Below, in pieces: positions 12,237-23,064 of a stretch of 64,000 nucleotides of DNA. The position numbers and the translations under genes are program-made. Source of the DNA: Brassica napus (Eukaryota > Streptophyta > Magnoliopsida > Brassicales > Brassicaceae); contig NC_063449.1 in NCBI RefSeq assembly GCF_020379485.1, positions 33,849,473-33,913,472 on the forward strand, written 5' to 3'. Under the pieces are notes generated by a model that saw only the letters and a list, made by a program, of their open reading frames with translations, did not search any database and was not told the DNA's origin. How positions within the stretch are numbered: position 1 is the stretch's first letter; every line of letters starts with the position of its first letter.

Positions 12237-12557
12237 TTTTATAGAAGTTGAAAAACCATTGTATTTTTTATAATCATGTATACATAATTTATAATTTATA
12301 TATGGCATATTAAGTCATAATTATTTATTTCTTCATATTTTAATTTCCTAAACATTGTTTTCTATATATCATATACAAATCTCTAATTAGGTATATATTT
12401 TGAATTTGTTTATATGATATCAAATTCGATTATTTGTCATACGTAGATGGTTTAATACAAAAAAAAAATCATGACTTAGTGAATGTAATACAACCAAATA
12501 TTACGAATACATCGTCAGAAAATAAATACTCGTGCGATCGCACGGATCAAAATCTAG

Positions 12558-13102
12558 TGATTACTTTACAAAAAGAGCAATAGAAAAATTGTTTCCCAGA
12601 ACTTCTAAATTCCTTTTCTAATCTAGATTGTTTTCTGAAGTCATACTTTAAATAGTTCAAAAACCCACCAACAGTCAAAATTTTAACAGCCAATTTATAG
12701 TCTTTATTAGCCTAGAGTTTTTTTGGGCCAAAATGCATCATGTAATTGGAATTAAATCCTCTCATCAAAAATCTATTACATTAATACTTACCCCGCAACA
12801 TCAGCTTTGAGAAGTTACAACTAGAATAAAACTGAGATCTTGTTGCCTTTTTTTTGGTCAAGGTCTTATTAAAAGCTGAAACGGGTCAATTTCTACGTAC
12901 CATATTCGAAGTAAGACAAAACTCAATACAGACGTGTGCTGAAATCTTGTTGTTGATTAACGTTTATAATTCTTTAGCATTTTTAAAATTAATGTTTTAA
13001 AAGTTTTAAAAGTAAAATAATAATGTTTTATAAATGCTGTCCATATCTGAATCATAACCTAGCCCCAAAAAAGTAACGGAGTAAATTTTTATAAAGTCCG
13101 CT
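12558..13102. promoter_or_regulatory. Upstream region of the F-box/kelch gene
   Basis: AT-rich DNA between the Helitron end and the F-box reading frame. A TTATAAAG-like phrase at about 13089-13096 lies roughly 40-80 bp before the candidate ATGs. Promoter role is inferred from position only. Confidence 0.3.
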
Positions 13103-13622
13103 TTGTTCGATTTCATCATCATCATCTTAAATATGCAAGACCGAAAATTTTCAGCCTCTCCTGTTGAAACAATGTCCAACTCCAACGCCGACGACGACGA
13201 GCCACCCAAAAAATACACTCCTACGCAGCCGTCGCTTTCTTCACTGCCTGACGACATCGTTTTGAGATGCTTGGTCCGCGTCCCAAGAAGCTATCACCTA
13301 AACATCTCATGGGTCTCAAAAGACCTAAGATCCCTTGTTCGCTCGCCTGAGTTCAACGTCTTGCGATCCAGCCTCCCCAAGAGCTCACTCTATGTATGTT
13401 TGGAAGAAGATGATGATGACGACAACTCATCCTTCCACTGGTTTACTCTGAACGAAACATCAACAACGGAGTATGGGTTAGTTCCGAATCCAACTACCTT
13501 CCCTCCTCATAAATACGGTTCTTCAACCGTTGCAGTGGGGTCAAAGATCTTCTTCGTTGGTGGATCTATAGAACCTTTCACTGATCTGTGGATCCTTGAT
13601 ACCCGAACTGGGAGCATCACAC

Positions 13623-13761
13623 TGAAAGTGTATAAGACTCGATACCTTTCTCATTGATCACACGAGAATATATATACAACGTAATCATATCTACGTATCA
13701 CAACTATACATAGAATATTCTGATTCTCTAAAGATTGGATATTATCATATCCTAACTAACA
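13623..13761 (-). repeat. Copia 3' LTR (left copy)
   Basis: 139 bp; on the minus strand it begins TGTTAGTTAGGATATG and ends ACACTTTCA. The internal TATATATTCTCGTG phrase may hold the promoter TATA. Confidence 0.9.
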
Positions 13762-15111
13762 CTCCCCCGCAGACTGAGCGGAGGTTGTCGAACGCTCAGG
13801 CTGGAGCGAAACTCTGTGAACAATGGTGTAGGGAGGCCCTTGGTGAAGATATCAGCATATTGAAGATGTGTCGGCACATGAAGAACTCGAACGTGACCAA
13901 GGGAGACCCTTTCTCAAACAAAATGTATGTCAAGTTCAATGTGCTTCGTTCGTTGATGGTGAACTGTATTCGACGAGAGATAGACTGCAGAAATGTTATC
14001 GCAGTAGACAATGGTCGCCTTAGTTAATGGACATCCAAGCTCAAGCAGCAAGTTACGTAGCCAAGTGGTTTCTGCAACAGCATTCGCAACACCGCAATAT
14101 TCTGCCTCAGCGCTGGACCTTGGTACTGTATGTTGACGCTTGGCGGACCAGGCAATTAGACTATCACCAAGGAAGACACAATATCCTGATGTGGAGCGTC
14201 TTGTGGAGGGGCACCCTGTCCAGTCAGCGTTAGAGTAAGCAACAAGGTCTGTGTTGGAAGATTTGTTGAGCTGGAGACCGTGCGAGATAGTGCCCTTGAT
14301 GTACCTCAAGATACGCTTGAGCGCCGCGAAGTGAGGTTCGCGAGGATCATGCATGAACAAGCATACTTGTTGCACGGCATATGAGATGTCTGGCCGCATA
14401 AAAGTGAGATACTGAAGTGCACCTGCCAAGCTCCGATATAAGGAGGGATCAGCTACGGGTCGGCCATCATTATCCGCCAGCTTCGTCTTTGTGTCAACTG
14501 GTGTAGAACACGGGTTGCAGTTTGTCATAGAGGCCCGATGGAGAATGTCAGCACTGTAGTTTTGTTGACTGAGGAATAGACCCTTGTCATTGTGTGTTAC
14601 TACAATGCCAAGGAAGTGATGTAGCCGTCCAAGGTCTGTGATGTCAAACGCGCTGGAGAGAGCTGAGATGATCTTCTGAAGCAGAGCCGGGTTTGATGCT
14701 GTGAGAATGATGCCATCGACGTATAGTAAGAGATACGCCATGTTCGAACCCTGATTAATGATGAACAATGAAGGATCAGAACAACTTTGAACAAACCCAA
14801 CTTTCTTGGCGACCGACGCAAACCGAGAATACCAAGTCCTAGGTGCTTGTTTCAGTCCATAGATAGACCGACGAAGTAGGCAGACGTGGTTCAGACTTTG
14901 ACTTGTCGACAAAACCAGGTGGCTGATGCATGTACACAGTATCTTCAAGGTCACCATGGAGGAAGGCGTTCTTGACGTCGAGTTGACGCAGCGGCCAATT
15001 CCAAGCTAGCGCAAGGTGGAGGACTGTGCGAATGGATGTCGGCTTGACAACCGGACTGAAAGTCTCAAAGCAATCAATCCCCAGTTGCTGTGATTTTCCA
15101 TTAGCCACCAA
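13762..15111 (-). pseudogene. Copia reverse transcriptase / RNase H (inactive)
   Basis: Minus-strand reading gives the RT of copia elements: [17 protein letters not shown] and [21 protein letters not shown], then, after a frameshift near 14900, [18 protein letters not shown]. The catalytic box, YVDD in active copia RTs, reads YVDG (LLLYVDGIILTAS, about 14706-14744), so a metal-binding aspartate is lost. RNase H follows with YSNADWTGCPSTRRSTSGY, SSAEAEY and YCDNISAVYL. A stop ends the frame at DIHFV (13914), although homologous sequence (ADIFTKGLP) continues in the same and shifted frames toward the polypurine tract. An in-frame TGA at about 15112 separates RT from integrase. This gene once copied the element's RNA into DNA and is now dead on several counts. 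Confidence 0.9.
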
Positions 15112-16430
15112 TCATGACTTGTGCTTTTTAATCGTGCCATCTGCATTAAACTTATGACAATACAACCACATAGAACGAATTATGTTAGTTCCCGGAGGAC
15201 GTGGTACTAAATCCCACGTTCCGCGTTTAATATGCGCATCGTATTCCTCAATCATAGATCCATTACAGCGATGGTCCTTTGCAGCCTGTATATGAGAAAG
15301 AGGAAGAGGAGAAATGGAATCGGTATGAAGACAAAGAGGGATACGAGGTTTACTTATGCCTGTTTTGCTTCGAGTGACCATAGGGTGGTTATTTTGGGTA
15401 GGAGCTGGCGGCATAGGAGGAGCCGTCAGTGAGCTTGAAGGCACACTAATGGGAGGAGGTGTAAGAGGTGGTACAACATCCGAGTGAGAAGGAAGTCGCA
15501 GTTGAGAAGGAATGACCGAGAAGGGAAACACGTCCTCAACAAAGTTGACATGGCGTGATATAATGATCTTGCGTGTGGCAAGCACCAAACACCTATATCC
15601 TCTATGGTTCGTCGGGTAGCCGAGAAAGACACATGCGATTGACCGAGGTGCCAACTTGTGAGGGGAAGTTGAGATTGTGCTTGGGTAACACAAACAACCA
15701 AACACTCGTAAATGAGAATAAGAGACAGGAAGCTGAAACAGTCGAGTGTAAGGAATGTCATTTTGAATAGAAGAAGAGGGAAGAAGGTTTAAGGTGTAAA
15801 TGGCTGTGTGTAATGCCTCAACCCAGTATGAATGTGGCATGTTAGCTTGAATCAGCAATGCACGGACGAGGTTATTGATAGTGCGCAACATACGCTCCGC
15901 TCGTCCATTTTGTTGTGATGTGTATGGGCAGGAGAAGCGACTGTTGGTACCGGTGGAAGCCAAATGATCGAGGAAGACTCGGCTTGTGTACTCGCCACCG
16001 TTATCACATTGCAGCGCCTGGATAGGTCCGTTAAACTGCATCCGAACATATGCTGAGAAATTAAGGAATTTGGCAAAGCTGTCACTTTTTCTATGCAGAG
16101 GATACACCCAAACAAAATGTGAGTAATGATCCAAAAATAAGTGATAGTATTTAAACCCAGAGTTACTGATCACAGGAGAAGTCCAAATATCAGAATGGAT
16201 AATTTGAAAAGGTTCAGTGACAACTGTAGAAGAAGAAACAAATGGAAGGCGAGTGTGTTTGCCCACTTTGAATGCATGACACAGAGTTGTCAAGTCAGCA
16301 ATTTTATTAGAAAAACCAAAAGAAGAAAGAGACCTATTGATAGTACTATCCGGGTGACCTAAACGCCGATGCCAAAGAGATACACCTGCGGTGAGGGCGA
16401 GATGGTGAGGTGAGTAGGTTGATGGGGCCA
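15112..16430 (-). pseudogene. Copia pre-integrase and integrase region
   Basis: Starts just after the gypsy insertion with APSTYSPHHLALTAGVSLWH, the GAG pre-integrase domain (LWHRRLGHPD). The integrase core follows with all three acidic residues in place: IIHSDIW, QCDNGGEYTS and QNGRAERMLR. A C-terminal linker rich in proline and serine (SDVVPPLTPPPISVPSSS) leads into the beginning of RT (GTWDLVPRPPGTN). The usual zinc-binding HHCC residues of the N-terminal part are not all visible because the segment is shortened. The reading frame is open over about 440 codons but has lost its own start to the insertion at 16431. Confidence 0.9.
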
Positions 16431-17749
16431 TGATACCACTCAAATTACCCTAAGGAGTGAATTACTTTCTCAAATAAAAGGTTCAATTGTAGTACTTAGG
16501 GATCAAATCCACAAGGAGCTAGAGAACCTATTAAATCTAGTAATTTATTAATTCTAAGTGTTTGTTGTTTTATGGTTTAAATGTAAATAGCAATCCTAAT
16601 TGAGCAACTCTATTGCTCGACTAACAAGATGATTGGGGGTGTAACTTATTGGAAAGGTATTAGATACATGGTTTCTATTCAGGTGTTGGAGATTATAATC
16701 CTATAGATGCCTATCAGTTGCATGCATGATATATTAGAGCTCAACCCCTTGAACACAGTGATCACCGATGGCAATGTTTCACTGGTTAACTAACTAGATC
16801 TTGGATCTCAACTGTCGTCTGTTGATCACAAGAAAGTGTCGATCGATGGTCCTATAGGGATATCAATCGATACACCTTTCACAAATATCGATCGATTGTC
16901 AGAACACAATATCGATCAATGCTTCTAGTTAAGCCCTAGGCGCAGGTTGATAATGCTCACTAGCTGTCTAGTTCAGCGGTAGCCTTTTTCAAGCAGTTCT
17001 AGTATGACAGATTAGTTTCAGGACTAGATGGTCAAGGATGCTTGACTCATGCAGATTCCTAGGTTCAATATTCTAGTTAGCTAATCTAGAACAAGCATTA
17101 ATAACAATCAATCAATGAATACCACAACTTAGCAATCTATAGTTGGGGCTAATCTCTCTAACCTATTTGAACCTTGAATCTAACAAGTAAACTACTAAGA
17201 CATAGCTAAGCAATTCATGACACAAAATATAAATAAAAACTGCATAGAATAGAATAAATAAATCAATGGAGTTCCAATCACAAATCTCTCTATGATCTTC
17301 TCTCCTAAAACTCTCTGCTGAAAATAAGAATACAAAGGTGGCCAAAAGCTCCCTTGCCTCCAAACACTTAGGCAAGTATATAACTATTAGGTTAAAAACT
17401 CGTCAGGGGTAATCTTGTAATTTGGCGAAGTCTTGGGTTTAAAGTCGGCTGAAACCAAGTCGTGCTTCCGCGTCTCGACATCGATCGATGGTACAGGATG
17501 TACATCGATCGATCATAATCTTCAATCGTTGAGGCTTCTCTTTTGTATCGATCAACGTCAGTGGATGTGCATCGATCGATTGTTTCTTCTTCGTATCGAC
17601 CTCTGATTCTTTTAAGCTCTTAAATGCTCACTTTACTCCAAGAGACTTATGAACCTGAAAACATACATAATAGGATAGAATATATAGTATATAGATAGTA
17701 AAATACTTATATACCATGGGTAAAAATTGGTCAAATCCATGGTATATCA
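16431..17749 (-). repeat. Gypsy-type 3' LTR (left copy)
   Basis: 1319 bp, TGATACCACTC...GGTATATCA on the plus strand. It contains five TCGATCGAT motifs (about 16849, 16889, 17480, 17500, 17569), all noncoding here. It is closely similar to 24755-26094 apart from scattered substitutions and small indels. Confidence 0.9.
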
Positions 17750-19159
17750 ACTCCCCCAGACTTACCCTTTTGCTTGTCCTCAAGCAAAACAAACAGGCAG
17801 TCTCTCTGAAAGAGGTTTGAAAACAGCAGGGACTTATAGATATAAAACATAGAAATCATCACCTCTACAATTTCGCAAACCACATCTAAAAAGTCCTAAT
17901 CACAAAAGCACATTATGCAATATCCTAGCTTAGCAACCAAATTCAACTGGTCTACAACTTAGCAAATCATGTTTGGCATATCCCCTCTACTAACCTCATT
18001 TCTTAACATAAATATAAAAGTGCATGCTTTACCTTGGGAGTATCGATCACAGGATGCAAGGATTTCAGACAAGTATCTGGAACTGCAGGTAAAAGTTAGT
18101 TCTCTCTCTCTCATTTCTCTCTTGAGTCAAAATCTGATTCCATTGCAGGATCAGTGACCAATATTGGACAGGCTTCCATGAATCAAGTCTTAATGGTGGT
18201 TGCCACCAAGCCCTGTTCACTTCTTTTTGACCTATATCCAAGAATTCTTTGTGAAGCGAGCTTTGAAGATTGTTGCCTCCAAGTCCCGTTCGAATTATTT
18301 TATTGGAATCTTTATGAAGCAAGCCTTAATGGTTGTAGCCACCAAGTCATGTACAGATTCCACCTAACTAAATCCAAAGTCCTATTTAAATAATTATTTT
18401 CGGATTTGTTTTTATTTTTATTTTTATTTTTTTTTAAATAAAAACTACTCTAGTGTCGAAATAGAGAGAGAAAATTGTGATAAATAAATCTACATAAGAC
18501 TTTACCTTCCAGACTTGTCTGAAGAATCCGATCCCATGTATACCAAGCCCCAAGACAAGCAATTATGTCAGGTTTAGTGTTGGAGGTCAGCTTTAGTTCC
18601 TTCAAACAATCAATGCAAGTGTGTATAGTTGACATGTTGATCCACTTTAGCATCTTAGTACTATCTGCAATCAGTAAATCTAGAATGGTGCTAAAGAGTG
18701 GTTAGACATTCAAGTATAAGTAAGGTCATAGTCCCTTTCACATAGCTAAGCATAATTTATTAAAATCTTTATTTTTAGAATCAGAATAAACTATATCAGT
18801 AAACCTCCCCCCAGACTTAAATTACACTGTCCCAGTGTAACATAGTCGGAGTTACGGTGGAAATAAATCATAAGTACAAATGTAACAAGTTAGGAAGATA
18901 AACCTGTCCGGAGTGAGAATCGATCGATGTGCATAGGTATGCATCGATCGTCGTGTGTGTGTACGTCGATCGATGTCGACGTCTCGTCCACGGTCGATAT
19001 GTTGGTAATCATCCTACTTGGGTCTTGCAATAAATCTGAAAGAATAAAAACGAACATAAATACTAATGACTAAGAAAACCAATTAAAATTACCTAATAGT
19101 GGGTTGTCTCCCACTCAGCGCTTTGTTATAGTCATTAGCTTGACTTTGGAGGTATGTGA
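17750..19159 (-). other. Gypsy-type element 3' noncoding interior with tandem repeats
   Basis: Noncoding DNA between the last ORF and the 3' LTR. About 18171-18360 holds three imperfect tandem units of 60-70 bp, each with a phrase like GAAGCAAGCCTTAATGGTTG followed by GCCACCAAG. Three TCGATCG-type motifs occur near 18920-18970. Related gypsy lineages often carry tandem repeats in this position. Confidence 0.6.
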
Positions 19160-19876
19160 CTAGTTGGTGGAAAAACAGCTACTTGTTGGGAAACAAGCAT
19201 CCACTTCATCTCTGCACATTCGGGACCAAGCTGCAATGAAACTTCTTGTGGCCTCATCATTTCTGGTCCATCTCTCATCCATCTTTTGTACTGCATTTGA
19301 GATGTTCTGTAGCATTTCTAGGATGTCGTCAATGCTGAACTGATGCCATCCTATCTTGCTGTAGGCGTATGCTGATAGCTCGTTCAGTTGCTCCACCATT
19401 GACTCCATGTTGTTTTGTATCAGCTGCTCGTCGTCTGGTGTAGACGTGGTGTCGATTGATGCGACCAAGTGTGTGTCGATCGATGCGATCAAGTGTATGT
19501 CGATCGTTGCTGGTGCTTTACTGTCGATCGATTTGGAGTGTGCTCTATTGATCGATGCAGATATCTGGTGTTGAGATACGCGTTGCCTCTGAATGGCTTT
19601 GACTTCCTTTTGTAGCCATTCTGCTTGGCTATCCAGTCCATTGAGTTTGACGTTGAATGGAAAGTAGATGTCATCACATCGCTTCTCAAGTCGTTCCTCC
19701 AAGGTGTCTATAGCTGTGTAAAGCTTTGATGTGATCTGATCAACTTCTGCTGCTGTGTAGGGAAGATGTTCTGTAGGTTCCATCGAGCGATGTCCTTCGG
19801 AACCTATCGATCGATGTTGAACCTTCTTCCTGAAAATCATGTTGATTATTAACCTTACCAATGTCCTTCTGGACAT
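19160..19876 (-). CDS. Uncharacterised retroelement ORF, C-terminal SID-repeat segment
   Basis: Minus-strand ORF of 238 codons overlapping the next upstream ORF (19740-21221) in a different frame; the two probably formed one protein that has since shifted. It has acidic and helical stretches (VEQLNELSAYAYSKIGWHQF, FSIDDILEMLQNISNAVQKM), is likely coiled-coil, and carries several [ST]SID repeats (ATIDIHLIASIDTHL). No enzyme motif is present. It lies inside the gypsy-type element, so it is transposon-borne and not a host gene. Confidence 0.5.
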   Translation of the reverse strand: MSRRTLVRLIINMIFRKKVQHRSIGSEGHRSMEPTEHLPYTAAEVDQITSKLYTAIDTLEERLEKRCDDIYFPFNVKLNGLDSQAEWLQKEVKAIQRQRVSQHQISASINRAHSKSIDSKAPATIDIHLIASIDTHLVASIDTTSTPDDEQLIQNNMESMVEQLNELSAYAYSKIGWHQFSIDDILEMLQNISNAVQKMDERWTRNDEATRSFIAAWSRMCRDEVDACFPTSSCFSTN

Positions 19877-21221
19877 TCATCATCTGTGTAGACAAGGTGT
19901 CCAAGTATCGCATGATAGGTGAGGTGAAGCGGTCGTGCATATCCTCATAAGATTTTAACATATCCTCCATGGCTGCGAACCTTGTGTCTATCGATGTGAT
20001 GTTGCAAATATCGATCGATGTGGCTGGTTGTGGATCATTCATGCGAATGGTGTCCAGCTCTTGCTGTAGCAGATCAATTCTCGTGCTCAACCAGTCCACG
20101 TTGTTGTTGAGAGGGTTGTATACGTCGTTAATCCTCGTGTTGATGTATGTGATATCCCATTCATCCTTCTTCTCTGCCAAACTTTTCAGTTCTGCAGGAA
20201 TCTGGGATGTGTGTGGCTTGATGTCGATCGATGTTGCTTTGTTGGTGTCGATCGATGGTGATGTCGTAGCTTCCTTCTCATGGCGGTGCTGCATACTCTC
20301 AATCTCTGTCCTCATCTCTGCCATACTTCTGAAAAGCCCATTGTAACCTCTGTCCAAAGGCTGATAAGTGTCATCTACCAATGTCTTGAGTTCATCTCCT
20401 AGCTTTTCCTGAGCTCCACAAAGACCAGTCACCATCTCATTGATCTCATCCTTGGTGTAGATCTCTGGTGCCAGTTTTGTAGGTGTGAAGGAAGTGGCAT
20501 GTTCTGGAAGACATATGTGACTTTCTTCAAATAGGAATGCTCTCTCCAGAATTTTTCCGATGTTGTCCTTGGTAACAGGGATCATCTCACCAGCTATGCT
20601 TCTTGCATATCCAGACTCATCTCTGTAGACACCATATTCGTCCTTCTGTTCCCATCTGAACTTTCTGGCTCCATAGCTGTCATAAGCGCGACGTCCACAT
20701 TCGTAACGTCTATCGATCGACAGTGAAGGTGCCTTATCGATCGATGTTGGTGTTACTATGTCAAATGATGTAGAAGCAACCTCGTCGATCGATGCTTGGC
20801 CAACAGGTCTGCACGATTGGTGTGAACCAATTCCTGTTGTGGTGGCCCTTGGATATTCGTCTGGAACAGCGGGATTGTTGTCTGGAATGCTGCGTTGCTG
20901 CATAAACAAGTTGTTTGATCCATTGGCCAACTGAAGAATATCTGCTATGTCCTCTCTGGATACTTGTAGAATCCTTCCATCCATAGCTCTTGCATGGCCA
21001 TCTTGGTCCTTGAAAATACCAAATTCATCAGGCAATAGAAAGTCGTAATCAATACTCATATTCTTCTTAGTAGATAAAGAAAGTTTAGGTTTAGAATGAG
21101 AATCGATCGATGTTGATACTGGTGTATCGATCGATGGTAGATGTTTGTCTGCTGAATTAGGGTTTTTGGATCGAATGCTCTTTCTGGATGTTCCTTCTAA
21201 TTGATTTGTGGGAGCATTCAT
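19740..21221 (-). CDS. Uncharacterised retroelement ORF with TSID repeats
   Basis: 493 codons, starting MNAPTNQLEGTSRKSIRSK. Two related modules (DEFGIFKDQDGHARAMDGRI and DEYGVYRDESGYARSIAGEM, 170 or so residues apart) are each followed by an isoleucine-rich helix (EDIADILQLANG; DNIGKILERAF), so an internal duplication is visible. [ST]SID tetrapeptides recur, each encoded by a TCGATCGAT DNA motif. The C-terminal half is heptad-like. No RT, RNase H or integrase residues are present, although pol would be expected here. It may be an accessory or structural product. Confidence 0.55.
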   Translation of the reverse strand: MNAPTNQLEGTSRKSIRSKNPNSADKHLPSIDTPVSTSIDSHSKPKLSLSTKKNMSIDYDFLLPDEFGIFKDQDGHARAMDGRILQVSREDIADILQLANGSNNLFMQQRSIPDNNPAVPDEYPRATTTGIGSHQSCRPVGQASIDEVASTSFDIVTPTSIDKAPSLSIDRRYECGRRAYDSYGARKFRWEQKDEYGVYRDESGYARSIAGEMIPVTKDNIGKILERAFLFEESHICLPEHATSFTPTKLAPEIYTKDEINEMVTGLCGAQEKLGDELKTLVDDTYQPLDRGYNGLFRSMAEMRTEIESMQHRHEKEATTSPSIDTNKATSIDIKPHTSQIPAELKSLAEKKDEWDITYINTRINDVYNPLNNNVDWLSTRIDLLQQELDTIRMNDPQPATSIDICNITSIDTRFAAMEDMLKSYEDMHDRFTSPIMRYLDTLSTQMMNVQKDIGKVNNQHDFQEEGSTSIDRFRRTSLDGTYRTSSLHSSRS

Positions 21222-21230
21222 CTTTTCTGC

Positions 21231-21893
21231 TTATGTTTCGTGAGAAGTAATCTGGGGTGCAAAACTCCTTATGTAGGTATTGGTAAACCTACTTGGAATT
21301 GGAATATTCCCTTTTTCCTTTTCTAAGGCGGCGGCCTTAATATCGATCGACGTACCAGGTGTGGTATCGATCGATGCAGAAAATCGTTTTGCTGGATGAG
21401 GGTGGGTATCGACCGATGCTGAGTATACGCTGTCGATCGATGGTGGAGGCGTGTTGTTGAATGAATGAGTTGAATATCTTTGATCCTGCATAGCAATCTT
21501 TGTAGTTATTTCCTTCCAGTAATCCTCATCATACTCCTCAGTAGGATCCTCATTGGATGAAAAAATCACAGTCTCCACTGCAAAACTTTCATGGAATCCA
21601 TTATCTGCCCAACTGCCTATGGAATAGTCATCTCGTTCTTTCTTGTTGGGTTGTTGAAAGACAAAGTCTGGATAATACTGATCTGTTGATGTGGAGTGGT
21701 CTATTGGTTGATTCCCGTCGAGCGACGTGGAATAGCGTTCATCAGTCGTCGGTGACTCATTGGAATCAATCGATGTGACAGTGTGAGTGTCGATCGATTC
21801 CGAGTACTCCATTTCGTACTCTGCTCCACAATGGCATGCTGCAATGTAGCAAAGATCATTTCCAAGCTCCACGACGTTGACCTGTTGTCTCAC
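21231..21893 (-). CDS. Uncharacterised retroelement ORF, SID-repeat rich
   Basis: 220 codons, ending only 10 bp before the next ORF begins. Contents: a short cysteine-bearing N-terminus (CYIAACHCGAEYEMEY), repeated [ST]SID/SLD units, and an acidic middle (NEDPTEEYDEDYWKEITTKI). It may continue the same ancient reading frame as 19740-21221. No known domain is recognised. Confidence 0.5.
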   Translation of the reverse strand: MRQQVNVVELGNDLCYIAACHCGAEYEMEYSESIDTHTVTSIDSNESPTTDERYSTSLDGNQPIDHSTSTDQYYPDFVFQQPNKKERDDYSIGSWADNGFHESFAVETVIFSSNEDPTEEYDEDYWKEITTKIAMQDQRYSTHSFNNTPPPSIDSVYSASVDTHPHPAKRFSASIDTTPGTSIDIKAAALEKEKGNIPIPSRFTNTYIRSFAPQITSHET

Positions 21894-21906
21894 AACTCGA
21901 ACTAGG

Positions 21907-23064
21907 TCATAGTGGACGTCTGGAAATCAATGTCAGACACAATCTGTTGGTGTTCATGTCACATACTGCTCCTACTGTAGCTAAGAAAGCTCTTCCAAGC
22001 AGAAGTGAAGAGTTCCAGTTGAGTTTAATGTCCAGGACATGAAAATCTACTGGGACAAGGGCATTACCAATATGTACTTCAAGGTCTCTTATGATGCCTC
22101 CTGAGCTCCTTTCTGAAAGATCCGCGAAGGTGAAAGATTCTGATGAGGGCTCTATTTTCAGACCCAGTTGGTCTGCCATAACCTTAGATAATATACTGAC
22201 TGATGCTCCTGTGTCACAAAGTGCATGGGGAAATTCAATACATTTTACCATACATGGTATTGTAAACTTCTCAGGATCACTCTTCTTCTTCAATGTGATC
22301 CTTAGTTTCATCATTTCCCTGACATGATGAAAAATTCTCCTAATGTCCTCCTCAGTTTCCTTAGTCTCCCTGAAGAACATACACAACCGGTGTGTGTAAT
22401 AAACTTCATCAAAATGTTTCTCCACTGGGATTCTGAGGACTCTCTTAGTGAAACCATCCATCTCCTTCTCATTAGCTTCCCTCTTAAGGTTCTTAGGAAT
22501 CTTCTCCTTCCTTTTCCTTAACACTCTTCCCTCAGTTGCCTCATCAACTTGCATAGGCTCTGGCATAGTGTCTGAAGGGTTGGTTGTAGGTTCTGGTGGG
22601 TTTGCTAAAGGTTTAGGTGGTGGTCTGAGTGCGTTGATTCGGTTACTATCAATAGATGGTAACCGCACTCGGTTGGTGAGAGGTGCCCGTCGATCCATGT
22701 GAGGTGAGGGGGGTCGATCGATGTCGGTCTTTCTTTGTCGATCGATGGCTGGCTCATGCGGTCGATCGATTTTGGCGTAGAAAGGGGAGGCTGGGTGAAG
22801 ATGTTTTTCTGCGAATTCCTCATGAGTAATGATTCGAACTGCACTACAATCCGCAGTCGATTCAGCAGATGACGTCGATCGATGTCCAGAGTAATCTGTC
22901 GATCGATCTTCGTCCTGGTCTGTCGAGCGATGTGCATCCATTGACATCGGTCGACACCATTGTGATCCGCCGAAACTCATGGAGCTTTTAACTTCGAAAT
23001 CTCCTTCTCCAAGCTTCTGATGCTTCACCACTTGCCAGGAATCATCATCTAGGATGGCATTCAC
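21907..23064 (-). CDS. Retroelement aspartic protease (retropepsin-like) ORF
   Basis: 385 codons in a frame overlapping the end of gag by a few bases (gag stop at 23063-23061; the open frame here begins GTG/ATG around 23064-23060). The first 150 residues are low complexity with RSTDQDEDRSTDYSGHRSTS and SID/AID repeats; a basic region follows (RVLRKRKEKIPKNLKR). The C-terminal domain is a retropepsin: CDTGASVSILSKVMADQLGL carries the catalytic D-T-G, and LLLGRAFLATVGAVCDM is the conserved second element of gypsy proteases. It would process the gag polyprotein as a homodimer. The frame is intact. Confidence 0.8.
   Translation of the reverse strand: MNAILDDDSWQVVKHQKLGEGDFEVKSSMSFGGSQWCRPMSMDAHRSTDQDEDRSTDYSGHRSTSSAESTADCSAVRIITHEEFAEKHLHPASPFYAKIDRPHEPAIDRQRKTDIDRPPSPHMDRRAPLTNRVRLPSIDSNRINALRPPPKPLANPPEPTTNPSDTMPEPMQVDEATEGRVLRKRKEKIPKNLKREANEKEMDGFTKRVLRIPVEKHFDEVYYTHRLCMFFRETKETEEDIRRIFHHVREMMKLRITLKKKSDPEKFTIPCMVKCIEFPHALCDTGASVSILSKVMADQLGLKIEPSSESFTFADLSERSSGGIIRDLEVHIGNALVPVDFHVLDIKLNWNSSLLLGRAFLATVGAVCDMNTNRLCLTLISRRPL

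Larger units (their letters stand above)
7450..12557 (+). mobile_element. Small Helitron (about 335 bp) split by another Helitron
   Basis: The 5' end TCTATACTATTCAA (7450-7463) follows an A. The 3' end has the 14-nt perfect palindrome CGTGCGATCGCACG (12531-12544), nine bases, CTAG (12554-12557) and then T. With the minus-strand Helitron (7464-12236) removed, the 5' end reads straight into TTTTATAGAAGTTG, leaving a 335-bp nonautonomous element. The split lies between A (7463) and T (12237), the Helitron target dinucleotide. Confidence 0.75.
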
